DNA from: Lachnospiraceae bacterium
Lineage (GTDB): Bacteria; Bacillota; Clostridia; Lachnospirales; Lachnospiraceae
NCBI GenBank assembly: GCA_017624835.1
Contig: JAGAMG010000041.1
Location: 1 to 54,448, forward strand
Length of the DNA: 54,448 nucleotides
Direction: 5' to 3'
The notes under the pieces were generated by a model. That model was given only the letters and a program-made list of their open reading frames with translations. It ran no database searches and was not told where the DNA came from. The translations under genes and the position numbers were made by a program. Below, one piece after another: positions 35,738 through 44,534 of the stretch (positions within the stretch are counted from its first letter, which is position 1; each line of letters opens with the position of its first letter).

Positions 35738-36718
35738 ATGAACGCTTCGACCAAAAAGAAGGGCTTATGCCTTTGCTCAATTATGTTCCCGAAAAGGGTC
35801 GATAGGCTGGTGGCTACAACTAAATTAAAAAAGTTCATAGTTACATTTGCATATTATCTGGTGCTTTGCAGCTTGGCATTTGTATTTGTCTATCCTTTTT
35901 TGAAAATGTTGGTAACTTCAGTAATGTCTGACTCGGATTTGGTAAATATTACAGTTACCTGGTTGCCCAGTGAAATTGTATGGGAAAATTATAAGGTTGC
36001 TTTTAAGCAGTTGGGTTATAAATCCTACTTTATCAATTCCCTGCAGATTACTCTGATTGGAACATTGGGACATTTATTATCCTGCTCTTTGGCAGGCTAT
36101 GGCTTTGCAAGATATAAGTTTAAGTTAAACGGTGTCCTGTTTGCAGTGGTGGTGCTGTCCATGCTTGTGCCCGTGCAAACCCTCATTTTCCCTCTGTACA
36201 TTCAGTACAGTAAGATGGGATTGATTAAGGTATTGAAAGGGTACGTGCCCATTCTCCTGCCTTGCTTCTTTGGATATGGCTTAAACGGTGCGTTTTTTAT
36301 CTTCCTGTTTAGACAGTTCTTTTCGGGATTGCCTAAGGAAATGGAAGAGGCAGCCAGAATTGACGGTTGTGGAGCATTGATGACCTTCTTTAGAATTATG
36401 CTTCCTATGTCAAAGGCATCCATTCTGGTATCCACCGTATTATCAGTAGTGTGGCATTGGAATGATTATTTCGAGCCCAATATTTATATTACTAATGGCG
36501 GAGACCAAGTATTGCCCAGCCGATTGCCCGCCCTGTATAAGCTGTTAAATATGGAAGAAACCATGGACTTGGTAGAAGAAATGGGTGGATTTTTGTTTAA
36601 CAACGGTATGCTGATGGCAGGTACATTTTTGGTAGTATTACCCATCCTGATTATCTATGCTTTCTTGCAGAAGCAATTTATGGAAGGTGTAGAACGTTCC
36701 GGTTTGACAGGTATGTAA
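35738..36718 (+). CDS. Sugar ABC transporter permease, YtcP/LplC type
   Basis: 326 aa from the ATG at 35738, preceded by AAGGAGGA; an upstream in-frame ATG at 35684 lies inside the previous gene and is unlikely. Six membrane helices and EAA loop EEAARIDGCGALMTFFRIMLPMSKAS. Its last codons contain the -35 of the promoter for the next gene. Confidence 0.9.
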   Translation: MNASTKKKGLCLCSIMFPKRVDRLVATTKLKKFIVTFAYYLVLCSLAFVFVYPFLKMLVTSVMSDSDLVNITVTWLPSEIVWENYKVAFKQLGYKSYFINSLQITLIGTLGHLLSCSLAGYGFARYKFKLNGVLFAVVVLSMLVPVQTLIFPLYIQYSKMGLIKVLKGYVPILLPCFFGYGLNGAFFIFLFRQFFSGLPKEMEEAARIDGCGALMTFFRIMLPMSKASILVSTVLSVVWHWNDYFEPNIYITNGGDQVLPSRLPALYKLLNMEETMDLVEEMGGFLFNNGMLMAGTFLVVLPILIIYAFLQKQFMEGVERSGLTGM

Positions 36719-36732
36719 AAAAAGGGTATAAT
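36704..36732 (+). promoter_or_regulatory. Consensus sigma-A promoter of the binding-protein gene
   Basis: TTGACA (36704-36709) and TATAAT (36727-36732) are perfect hexamers with a 17-base spacer. The -35 lies in the last codons of the permease. This gives the binding protein extra, probably high, expression. Confidence 0.8.
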
Positions 36733-36815
36733 TGGAATGTGCCCGAGCAAATTTAATGGATATATGCGCGTGACGCTATATTATAAAAAACTATATATTT
36801 TTTAGGAGGAAAGAA

Positions 36816-38582
36816 ATGAAAAAGAAAGTATTATCTTTACTTTTAGCTTCTACTATGGTTCTGTCCATGGCAGCATGTGGAAGCTCCGAAGAAGCTCCTG
36901 CAGCTAATGATAATAGCGCAGCAGCACCTGCAGCAAGCAGCGATGCAGCACCTGCAGCAAGCAGTGAAGCAGCACCTGAAGCTGAAAAGCTTGATTTTGG
37001 CGGACAGGTAATTACCTGGTTGATTCGTGACCAGCAGGTAGACCCCGCAACAGGTGATTCCCGTATGAATTATCTTTACACCATCGAAATGATTGAGAAA
37101 GAACTGAATGTTGATATTCAGTGGGAAGTTCTGGATGATGACGATGCTGTATTAACTAAATTAACCTCCGGTGAGCTTCCTGACCTGATTTCCTGGAAGT
37201 GGAATGATCTTTACCGTGAGCAGGGTGGTATCCCCGGACTTTACAATGATGGTATCTGTATTGATTTGACAGAGATGATTGAGACCAAGATGCCCAATCT
37301 TCAGGCTGTATTTGCAAAGCATCCCAATGTTGCTAAGGATATGAAGAACTCTGATGGTCAGTATTTGTACTTCCAGAGAATCAATCCTTTGGAAACTGTA
37401 GATGATATTATGGCATCTACCTCTACCGGTATCATTATCCGTCAGGACTGGTTGGATAATGTAGGTATGGATGTTCCTACTGATATCGCTAGCTGGTATG
37501 AAGTTCTTACTGCTTTCAAGACCATGGATCCTAACGGAAATGGTGAGCTTGATGAGCTTCCTTTCGATGGCTCAGCAGATGGTTTGAGATTGTTTGAAGC
37601 TGCATTTGGTATGGATCAGGCAGCGTATATTGACCCTGCTACAGGTAAGGTTGAGTATGGTGCAAGAAGTCAGGCATACAAGGCATTTTTGGAAGAAATG
37701 AACAAGTGGTACAGCGAAGGTCTGATTGTAAACGTATATGCTAAGGATGATAGCGGCAATCTTACCGTAAACACAGTAAAGGATAAAGATCCCGGCGGAT
37801 CTAACGAAAACATCGGTGCTGACCTTGCAGGTAGCTGGAAGGGTCTGTCCAATGCTAATGGTAAGGACTTTGTTAAGACCTTGAAGGAGAAGAAGCCCGA
37901 AGCTTCCATTACTCCTTGTCCTTGGCCTGCAACTGCAGATGGCAAGGTTTACTCTGAGAGAACCGTATCCTCTGTACAGGCTGAAACCACTTTGGTTACT
38001 ACCGACTGTGAATGCTTAGATGCAGTAGCTGCAGTTATTGACTGGATGTACTCCGAAAAAGGCTCCGAGCTTATCTGCTGGGGTGAAGAAGGTGTTTCCT
38101 TCGAGTATGATGCAGATGGCAAGAGAAAGCTTATCTATGTACAGGATCCTGAAACCGGCAAGGATGTGACTCCTAAGGCTGAGCTTCCTTACGATAAGGA
38201 CGGCGATGGTGTAAACGATTTACTTGATGTTTACAAGATGTATGGTAACACCAGTACTTACCTTCCTTCCTATGGTTGCTTCGATATCAACCTTGCAACC
38301 CGTGATGAGTGGTACAAGAACTCCTCCAAGGTTTGGGCTGAGTGTAGCTTTGATATCCGTTATCCCGGTGCAATTACCCTTTCTGCTGAGCAGGCTGATA
38401 AGGTAAGTGTTGCTAACAACCAGGCTCTGTTTGATTACATTGCAGAGATGAGGATGAAGTTCATTACCGGTGAAGAGCCTCTGTCCGGATTCGATAACTA
38501 TGTAGCACAGTTAGAGACTATGGGTATGTCCGATATCGTAGCTGTATATCAGGAAGCATATGATGAGTATATGTCCAGATAA
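36816..38582 (+). CDS. Extracellular solute-binding lipoprotein, YtcQ/LplA type
   Basis: 588 aa. Signal peptide with lipobox SMAAC (C21), followed by an Ala/Pro/Ser-rich flexible linker (~24-55). The rest is a large two-lobed family 1 binding protein (IIRQDWLDNVGMDVPTDIASWYEVL). Two EF-hand-like calcium loops are visible: DPNGNGELDE (around 232-241) and DKDGDGVND (around 462-470), as in alginate-binding AlgQ proteins. It should bind oligosaccharides for the permeases at 34852 and 35738. Own consensus promoter and AGGAGG site; terminated at 38597. Confidence 0.9.
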   Translation: MKKKVLSLLLASTMVLSMAACGSSEEAPAANDNSAAAPAASSDAAPAASSEAAPEAEKLDFGGQVITWLIRDQQVDPATGDSRMNYLYTIEMIEKELNVDIQWEVLDDDDAVLTKLTSGELPDLISWKWNDLYREQGGIPGLYNDGICIDLTEMIETKMPNLQAVFAKHPNVAKDMKNSDGQYLYFQRINPLETVDDIMASTSTGIIIRQDWLDNVGMDVPTDIASWYEVLTAFKTMDPNGNGELDELPFDGSADGLRLFEAAFGMDQAAYIDPATGKVEYGARSQAYKAFLEEMNKWYSEGLIVNVYAKDDSGNLTVNTVKDKDPGGSNENIGADLAGSWKGLSNANGKDFVKTLKEKKPEASITPCPWPATADGKVYSERTVSSVQAETTLVTTDCECLDAVAAVIDWMYSEKGSELICWGEEGVSFEYDADGKRKLIYVQDPETGKDVTPKAELPYDKDGDGVNDLLDVYKMYGNTSTYLPSYGCFDINLATRDEWYKNSSKVWAECSFDIRYPGAITLSAEQADKVSVANNQALFDYIAEMRMKFITGEEPLSGFDNYVAQLETMGMSDIVAVYQEAYDEYMSR

Positions 38583-38596
38583 GTAATAAATGTAAA

Positions 38597-38638
38597 CGGG
38601 TACAAGGTGTCGCAGGGCATTTTGTACCCGCTTTTTAT
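38597..38638 (+). terminator. Rho-independent terminator after the binding-protein gene
   Basis: CGGGTACAA pairs with TTGTACCCG, followed by CTTTTTATT. It may be partial, since GH105 follows in the same direction. Confidence 0.85.
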
Positions 38639-38680
38639 TCTAAAATAAGTCTTTATAAGGTTGTTATGGAGGAATTAGGG

Positions 38681-39808
38681 ATGCTGAAACAGCAGAATGT
38701 TGAGAAGTTGGAAAAGTTTATTGCTGACTTTTATCAGGATTTAAGTAAATGTAATCTGAACAAATGGAATTATGAGGATGGTTGCATTTTATTGGCAGCC
38801 ATTCAATTATATGAAGTTACGGGTGTAGAGAGATACCGGGATTTTGTATTGGAATTTTTGAATGAATATATCACTCCTCAGGGCGAAATTAAAAATTATC
38901 ACCGGGAGAATTATAAGCTGGATGATATAGCGCCGGGGCGTGCTTTGATTTTTGCCTATGAGCAGACCGGGGAGGAGTGTTACAGAAGAGCCATAGATGT
39001 GCTTTTGAAGCAGTTGGAGGAACAGCCTAGAATCAAGGAGGGGAATTTCTGGCATAAAAAGATATATCCTAATCAGGTATGGCTGGATGGTTTGTTTATG
39101 GCATTGCCCTTTTATATGGCATGTGATACCAAGCTGGGCAAGAATGAGCATTATGTGGATATTTGCAAGCAATATCAGCTTGTTGTGGATAAAATGTTTG
39201 ATAAGGAAAAAGAACTTTTCTATCATGGCTATGATGAATCCAAAGAGGTATTTTGGGCAGATAAGGAAAGCGGCTGTTCTGCTAATTTCTGGCTACGGGC
39301 AATTGGCTGGTTTTTGGTGGGCTGTGTGGATACCATGGAAGAGATGGACAGAAAGCTCTATGATGATTTCCGTCAGCTGGCTGATATTTATAAACAAGGT
39401 ATCAGAGGAGTTCTAAAGTATCGTGATGCTGAGAGTGGATTATTCTATCAGGTGGTAGATGGAGCGGCTATTGACGGAAATTATCTTGAAACATCAGGTT
39501 CTGCCATGATTGCAGCTTCTATTTTGAAAGCATGCAGACTGAAGGTATTATTACGTGAAAAATATCAGGAAATCGGAGAAGGTATTCTGGAGAATATCAT
39601 AGAACAGAAGCTTCAGGAGGTAGAGGGTGTGTTAACACTCAAGGATAACTGCAGTGTGGCAGGCTTGGGACCGGAAGGTGACACCGGAAGAGATGGTTCT
39701 GTAGCATATTATTTATCCGAAAAAGTGATTTCTAATGATAAAAAAGGAATGGCTGCATTATTTATGGCATATGCGCAATATTTGAAGTTGAAAGAGGCGA
39801 CGGTGTGA
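38681..39808 (+). CDS. Glycoside hydrolase family 105, unsaturated rhamnogalacturonyl hydrolase
   Basis: 375 aa from the ATG at 38681, which has GGAGG 7 nt upstream; the ATG at 38666 sits in that site's own sequence. An (alpha/alpha)6 barrel with YteR-type motifs: WLDGLFMALPFYM, FYHGYDES, FWLRAIGWFLVG, ETSGSAM, and RDGSVAYYLSE..NDKKG near the end. It hydrates the unsaturated uronate left by pectate or rhamnogalacturonan lyases, in the cytoplasm. It follows the YtcQ-type gene across a terminator. Confidence 0.92.
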   Translation: MLKQQNVEKLEKFIADFYQDLSKCNLNKWNYEDGCILLAAIQLYEVTGVERYRDFVLEFLNEYITPQGEIKNYHRENYKLDDIAPGRALIFAYEQTGEECYRRAIDVLLKQLEEQPRIKEGNFWHKKIYPNQVWLDGLFMALPFYMACDTKLGKNEHYVDICKQYQLVVDKMFDKEKELFYHGYDESKEVFWADKESGCSANFWLRAIGWFLVGCVDTMEEMDRKLYDDFRQLADIYKQGIRGVLKYRDAESGLFYQVVDGAAIDGNYLETSGSAMIAASILKACRLKVLLREKYQEIGEGILENIIEQKLQEVEGVLTLKDNCSVAGLGPEGDTGRDGSVAYYLSEKVISNDKKGMAALFMAYAQYLKLKEATV

Positions 39809-39823
39809 AACCGCCGCTTTTTT
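39797..39823 (+). terminator. Terminator overlapping the GH105 stop
   Basis: GCG-A-CGGT pairs with ACCG-C-CGC and six T follow. The stem begins in the last codons. Confidence 0.75.
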
Positions 39824-39828
39824 GACTG

Positions 39829-40371
39829 TTAATTGTTGTTATTCAGGGGATTAACATAAGCAATTTGTAATGCCTTGTTGGTATTGGTAAGCATCACACT
39901 TAAAATAATATGTCCTTCATCCAATTTCCAGACATCTCCGTAATTAGTGGCATTTTCCGTATTATAACCACTTTTGCCGTGAGTGGCTTCCAAATCGGAG
40001 TGAATTTCGTTATAAAGTGTGAGAAGAGAAGCTTCGTCCGGTGCACTGTATGCCCACGCAACACTCATCAGGATACCCTTGTCATTGTACATATACTTTA
40101 TGGTTCCATCTTTATCATAATAGCTGCCGGTATAGGTGTAGGTAGCACCTCCATAGGTGGAGGCATAGGAGGAAGTATATTCGCCTAAGGAATCAAAGAG
40201 TTCCGATTCTGTAGTTTCCCAGCCTAAATCCGTAAAGGGACAATCGATGGGAGTAATAGTTTTGGTGCAAGCGGTAAAATGCATGCATAGCAGTAGACAC
40301 AGGAGTAGATAAGTTATAGCGTTAAAAGTTTTATGATAATGTGTTTTGAAAATATAAGTTGGTTTTTGCAT
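39829..40371 (-). CDS. Putative lipoprotein of unknown function
   Basis: 180 aa. A hydrophobic segment (ITYLLLCLLLCMHF) leads to FTAC, a lipobox with C35. The mature part is small, soluble and Tyr/Thr-rich (SSYASTYGGATYTYTGSYYDKDG). Not recognised. It is followed on the minus strand by no other gene, and precedes the pectin terminator convergently. It lies 30 nt downstream of the AraC gene and may be co-transcribed with it. Confidence 0.65.
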   Translation of the reverse strand: MQKPTYIFKTHYHKTFNAITYLLLCLLLCMHFTACTKTITPIDCPFTDLGWETTESELFDSLGEYTSSYASTYGGATYTYTGSYYDKDGTIKYMYNDKGILMSVAWAYSAPDEASLLTLYNEIHSDLEATHGKSGYNTENATNYGDVWKLDEGHIILSVMLTNTNKALQIAYVNPLNNNN

Positions 40372-40401
40372 AATTTTTATGTCCTTTATGGAGTAAATAT
40401 T

Positions 40402-41259
40402 TTATTTGAATTCCGTCTTGGTAAACTGCTTGGGAGTAATTCCCTTGTACTTGTGAAAGGTCTTGATAAAGTAACTTTCGTCATTAAAACCGCAGGAGAT
40501 AGCCACCTCTTTTATGGAAATATCCTTGGTGGACAGTAGCTCACAGGCACATTCAATACGGTAATAATTTAAGTAATCAATGGGGGTGCGCTCCGTCATT
40601 CCCTTAAAATAACGGCAGAAGTATTTAGGATTCATGCCTGCTATTTTTGACAAATCATCCAGACTAATGGGATTGGCGTAATTGTCGGAGATATAGGATA
40701 ATACATTCTTTATAGAAGTAATGCGGCTGGCAGCGGCACTGTCATAGACACATTCTTTATATAAATGATTCTCTATAATAATACTCATGAGCAAATAAAG
40801 ATAACCCTGAGTGGCAAATTCGTATCCGGGCTTTTTTTCTGCCAATGTATGACATAATTTTCTGATAACCGGAAGAATATTTTCGTTATAATCTGTTAGA
40901 AACGGGAAAATGGTAATCTTTTGGGTCATAATATCATGCACTGTCTTTGCACAGGCATGATTTTCTTTTTCCAAAAGCTGAAAATCAAAAACGATGCATT
41001 CATAGGTGCCATTATCATGGGGGATTCCGCCGTGAAGGGTACCGCCTGTGATGAGCACACATTCTCCGGGATTCAGGATACGGGTTTCATTGCCCAAGGT
41101 CAAATGAAAGGTGCCGGAAATAATACGGATAATTTCATAATGTGTATGCCAATGATGGTGCATATGATATCTGGGTGCATGATGGGTCAGGTGGTAAAAA
41201 CCAATAGGGAAATTAAAGGTTCCCTGTTCCTTGCGTTCCTTGTAGTCTATATATTTCAT
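40402..41259 (-). CDS. AraC family transcriptional regulator (cupin sensor)
   Basis: 285 aa. Cupin sensor with a His-rich metal/sugar motif (HMHHHWHTHYEIIRIISGTFHLTLG, ~32-56; GTLHGGIPH). Double HTH: ISLDDLSKIAGMNPKYFCRYFKGMTERTPIDYL and IKEVAISCGFNDESYFIKTFHKYKGITPKQF. It is divergent from fucI and may activate fucose genes, or control the lipoprotein downstream. GAAAGG precedes the start. Confidence 0.88.
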   Translation of the reverse strand: MKYIDYKERKEQGTFNFPIGFYHLTHHAPRYHMHHHWHTHYEIIRIISGTFHLTLGNETRILNPGECVLITGGTLHGGIPHDNGTYECIVFDFQLLEKENHACAKTVHDIMTQKITIFPFLTDYNENILPVIRKLCHTLAEKKPGYEFATQGYLYLLMSIIIENHLYKECVYDSAAASRITSIKNVLSYISDNYANPISLDDLSKIAGMNPKYFCRYFKGMTERTPIDYLNYYRIECACELLSTKDISIKEVAISCGFNDESYFIKTFHKYKGITPKQFTKTEFK

Positions 41260-41302
41260 AAGTAGCCTTTCAAAAGAAGTGAATATTTTACTATTTTTTT
41301 AT

Positions 41303-41331
41303 ATTATATCACTTTTGTTTTTATATTCCAA
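41303..41331 (-). promoter_or_regulatory. Promoter of the AraC gene at 40402
   Basis: On the minus strand, TTGGAA (41331-41326) and TATAAT (41308-41303) are 17 bases apart, giving a ~38-nt leader. Confidence 0.6.
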
Positions 41332-41351
41332 TGATTAAAATAAAAACAACA

Positions 41352-41369
41352 GCGCGAAACGTTACGCGC
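41352..41369. promoter_or_regulatory. Candidate operator upstream of fucI
   Basis: GCGCGAAACGTTACGCGC is an 18-bp near-perfect palindrome centred on AACGTT, 36 nt before the fucI ATG. The centre matches the LacI-type operator at 44328, so the LacI repressor next to fucI is the likely ligand. Confidence 0.6.
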
Positions 41370-41404
41370 AAAATGATAAGTAAAAAATAATGGGAGGTTT
41401 TAAA

Positions 41405-43207
41405 ATGGCAGAAAACAGATTAGTTGGTGATTATCCCGTAATTGGCATCAGACCTACAATTGATGGACGCAGAGGCGTTTTGAAGGTTCGTGAGTCTTTG
41501 GAAGTGCAGACCATGAATATGGCAAAGTCCGCAGCAAAATTATTTGAAGAAAATTTAAGATATTCCAATGGCGAGCCTGTAAAGGTTGTTATTGCAGATA
41601 CTACTATCGGTCGTGTAGGTGAGGCAGCTGCCTGTGCAGCTAAATTTAAAAAAGAAGGGGTTGATATTACCCTGACTGTAACTCCCTGCTGGTGTTATGG
41701 TGCAGAAACCATGGATATGGATCCTATGACTATTAAGGGGGTTTGGGGCTTTAACGGAACTGAGAGACCCGGTGCTGTTTACCTGGCATCCGTTTTGGCT
41801 ACACATGCACAAAAGGGACTTCCTGCATTTGGTATTTATGGTACTGACGTACAGGATGCAACGGATACTACCATCCCTGAGGATGTAAAAGAAAAATTAT
41901 TAAGATTCGGACGAGCAGCAGTGGCAGCAGCTACCATGAGAGGCAAATCCTACTTACAGATTGGTTCCATTTGTATGGGTATCGGCGGCTCCATTATCAG
42001 TCCTGAATTTATTGAGGAATACTTAGGCATGCGTGTGGAATCCGTTGACGAGGTAGAAATCATCCGTCGTATGACAGAAGGTATCTACGATAAGGCTGAA
42101 TATGAAAAGGCTCTTGCATGGGCAAAAGAAAAATGTATTGAAGGCTTCGACAAGAATCCGGAAGAATTACAGAAGACCCGTGAGCAGAAGGATGGCGATT
42201 GGGAATTCGTAGTGAAGATGATGTGTATTATCAAAGACCTGATGAATGGTAATCAGAATCTTCCTGAAGGCTGTGAAGAGGAAATGGTAGGACATAATGC
42301 TATCGCAGCAGGCTTCCAGGGTCAGAGACAGTGGACGGATTTCTATCCTAACTGTGACTTCCCTGAGGCAATGCTGAATTCCTCCTTCGACTGGAACGGA
42401 GCAAGAGAGCCTTATATTCTTGCTACTGAGAATGACGTATTAAATGGTCTCGGTATGTTATTTATGAAGCTGCTCACCAACCGTCCTCAGATGTTTGCAG
42501 ATGTTCGTACCTATTGGAGTCCGGATGCAGTTAAGAAGGCTACCGGCTATGATGTGGAAGGTAAGGCAAAGGATGCAGGCGGATTTATTCATCTGATTAA
42601 CTCCGGTGCGTGCTGTCTGGATGCAAACGGTGCTGCCAAGGATGCAGAGGGCAATGCAGTAATGAAGCCCTGGTATGAAGTAACCGAAGCGGATCAGGAT
42701 GCTATTATGAAGAATACTACATGGAACTATGCCGACTTGGGATACTTCCGTGGCGGCGGATATTCTTCCAGATTTGAGACCAAGGATGAAATGCCTGTTA
42801 CCATGATTCGTCTGAATCTGGTTAAGAACTTAGGACCCGTTCTTCAGATTGCTGAAGGTTGGACTGTTGGATTGCCTGAGGATGTTTCCGATACTCTTTG
42901 GAAACGTACTGACTATACATGGCCTTGTACCTGGTTTGCTCCCAGAGTAACCGGAGAAGGTGCATTTAAGACTGCTTATGATGTAATGAATAACTGGGGT
43001 GCTAACCACGGTGCTATTTCCTACGGACATATCGGAGCAGATTTGATTACCCTTTGCTCCATCCTCAGAATTCCTGTATGTATGCACAATGTTCCGGAAG
43101 AGAAGATTTTCAGACCTTCCGCTTGGAATGCATTCGGCATGGATAAAGAGGGTCAGGACTACAGAGCTTGTGAAGCATATGGCCCTATGTATAAAACAAT
43201 CAAGTAG
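41405..43207 (+). CDS. fucI: L-fucose isomerase
   Basis: 600 aa from the ATG at 41405 behind GGGAGG (E. coli FucI 591 aa). Converts L-fucose to L-fuculose in the cytoplasm with Mn2+. Clear landmarks: [61 protein letters not shown] (metal-ligand region) and [17 protein letters not shown] near the end (metal-binding His). D-arabinose isomerisation is a family side activity. First gene of the fucose locus, with a LacI-type operator in front and a terminator behind. Confidence 0.96.
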   Translation: MAENRLVGDYPVIGIRPTIDGRRGVLKVRESLEVQTMNMAKSAAKLFEENLRYSNGEPVKVVIADTTIGRVGEAAACAAKFKKEGVDITLTVTPCWCYGAETMDMDPMTIKGVWGFNGTERPGAVYLASVLATHAQKGLPAFGIYGTDVQDATDTTIPEDVKEKLLRFGRAAVAAATMRGKSYLQIGSICMGIGGSIISPEFIEEYLGMRVESVDEVEIIRRMTEGIYDKAEYEKALAWAKEKCIEGFDKNPEELQKTREQKDGDWEFVVKMMCIIKDLMNGNQNLPEGCEEEMVGHNAIAAGFQGQRQWTDFYPNCDFPEAMLNSSFDWNGAREPYILATENDVLNGLGMLFMKLLTNRPQMFADVRTYWSPDAVKKATGYDVEGKAKDAGGFIHLINSGACCLDANGAAKDAEGNAVMKPWYEVTEADQDAIMKNTTWNYADLGYFRGGGYSSRFETKDEMPVTMIRLNLVKNLGPVLQIAEGWTVGLPEDVSDTLWKRTDYTWPCTWFAPRVTGEGAFKTAYDVMNNWGANHGAISYGHIGADLITLCSILRIPVCMHNVPEEKIFRPSAWNAFGMDKEGQDYRACEAYGPMYKTIK

Positions 43208-43227
43208 TATTTGTATAAAATGAATCA

Positions 43228-43273
43228 AGGCTGAGTGGCTGCCGTGCCGGGAGCACGGCAGTCCGGCTTTTTG
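43228..43273 (+). terminator. Rho-independent terminator after fucI
   Basis: CTGCCGTGC (43239-43247) pairs with GCACGGCAG (43253-43261), extended by AGGCTG/CCGGCTT-type outer pairs, then TTTTT. Confidence 0.85.
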
Positions 43274-43302
43274 AAAAAACGTCAGGATGAATAGGGGATT
43301 TT

Positions 43303-44310
43303 ATGGCGGCAACGATAAGAGATATTAAAGAAAAGACTGGATTATCCCTTGCTACAATTTCCAAATACATCAATGGCGGTCATGTTTTACCTGAAAATAA
43401 AGAAAAAATAGAAGCGGCAATAGAAGAACTTCATTATGAAGTAAATGAAATTGCCAGAGGACTTGTAACCAATAAAACCAAAACCATAGGCATTGTAGTA
43501 TTTCGAATTGAAAGTCTCTTTAACGGAACCTTACTTCATTATATCGGTAATATTCTCCGTGAAAAAGGCTATGGGCTATTAATTTGTGATTCCTGTGATG
43601 ATGAGCAGATAGAAGTCGACAATGTAAAATTCCTGATTGGAAAAAAGGTAGATGGTATTTTAGCCATTCCGGTATCTGATAATTTTTCATTTTTGGAAAG
43701 TGCAAGGCAAAGAAATATTCCGGTGGTACTGATTGACCGTTCCATTAAGGATGCCGCCTGTGACTGTGTTAAGATTGATAATCGAAATGTGGCAAGGCAA
43801 GCTGTGGAATATCTGATTGGAAAGCACCATGAAAAGATTGCAGTGATTTGCTCCGGTAAGGAATATACGGGAATCGAACGTTACAAAGGATTTATGGATG
43901 CCATGAATGCAGCAGGGTATAAGGTTCCGGAAAATTATTATAAACCGGGAATGCATTGTGTGGAGCATGGTTATGAAAGCATGAAAGCATTGTTGGAGCT
44001 GGAAGAAAGACCAACGGCTGTTTTCATGACCAATTATGAAATTACATTGGGAGCAGTTATGGCATTACAGGAATCGAAATACAGTTGCCCCAAAGATATT
44101 TCCGTGTTAGGCTTTGATAATTTGCTGCTGACCCATCTGGTAGAGCCCAGGATGTGCATGGTAGTACAGCCAATGCAGGAATTGGCGGAAAAGGCTGCGG
44201 AAATTATTTTACAAAGAATTGAAGGTAAAGCAGAAGAGAAGCCCATTGAGATTGTATTGAATACCCAAATGGCAGAAGGGGATTCGGTCAGGGATTTATG
44301 GGAAAATTGA
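43303..44310 (+). CDS. LacI family transcriptional repressor of the fucose locus
   Basis: 335 aa. N-terminal HTH (ATIRDIKEKTGLSLATISKYINGGHVLPENKEKI) with hinge helix, then a periplasmic-binding-protein-like sensor domain (TKTIGIVVFRIESLFNGTLLHYI; VDGILAIPVSDN; FMTNYEITLGAVMALQE; ISVLGFDNLLL). It sits between fucI and the ABC importer; two LacI-type operators lie just downstream and a related palindrome precedes fucI. Effector probably fucose or fuculose (inferred). Confidence 0.9.
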   Translation: MAATIRDIKEKTGLSLATISKYINGGHVLPENKEKIEAAIEELHYEVNEIARGLVTNKTKTIGIVVFRIESLFNGTLLHYIGNILREKGYGLLICDSCDDEQIEVDNVKFLIGKKVDGILAIPVSDNFSFLESARQRNIPVVLIDRSIKDAACDCVKIDNRNVARQAVEYLIGKHHEKIAVICSGKEYTGIERYKGFMDAMNAAGYKVPENYYKPGMHCVEHGYESMKALLELEERPTAVFMTNYEITLGAVMALQESKYSCPKDISVLGFDNLLLTHLVEPRMCMVVQPMQELAEKAAEIILQRIEGKAEEKPIEIVLNTQMAEGDSVRDLWEN

Positions 44311-44327
44311 TTTTTTTTTAATTGATG

Positions 44328-44343
44328 AGTGAAACGTTTCACT
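44328..44343. promoter_or_regulatory. LacI-type operator 1
   Basis: AGTGAAACGTTTCACT is a perfect 16-bp palindrome, upstream of the importer promoter. Its centre is 116 bp from the centre of the second operator. Confidence 0.75.
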
Positions 44344-44404
44344 GTAAAAACTATAATTGTGAATATTGTACCATTTTTTTACATGATGTTGCATAGATAA
44401 GTTG

Positions 44405-44433
44405 TTGACGGTGTGAAGTTATTATGGCATAAT
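44405..44433 (+). promoter_or_regulatory. Promoter of the fucose ABC importer operon
   Basis: TTGACG and CATAAT are 17 bases apart. Expected start near 44440, immediately before operator 2. Confidence 0.7.
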
Positions 44434-44443
44434 AAACACATAG

Positions 44444-44459
44444 AGTGAACCGTTTCGTT
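44444..44459. promoter_or_regulatory. LacI-type operator 2
   Basis: AGTGAACCGTTTCGTT shares the left half and centre of operator 1 (13 of 16 bases). It overlaps the start of transcription, where a bound repressor blocks polymerase. Confidence 0.65.
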
Positions 44460-44534
44460 TTAAGGATTTTTAGGGTTATTCGCTAACAATCCAAAGGATG
44501 AGACAATATTAATTTGTAGTTGGGAGGAAGAAAA

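Noticed and set aside
44331-44340. CcpA catabolite (cre) site at GAAACGTTTC
   Set aside because: The palindrome has a 12-bp TGAAACGTTTCA core with no two-base spacer, while cre needs a 14-bp TGNAANCGNTNNCA layout. A LacI-type operator fits better.
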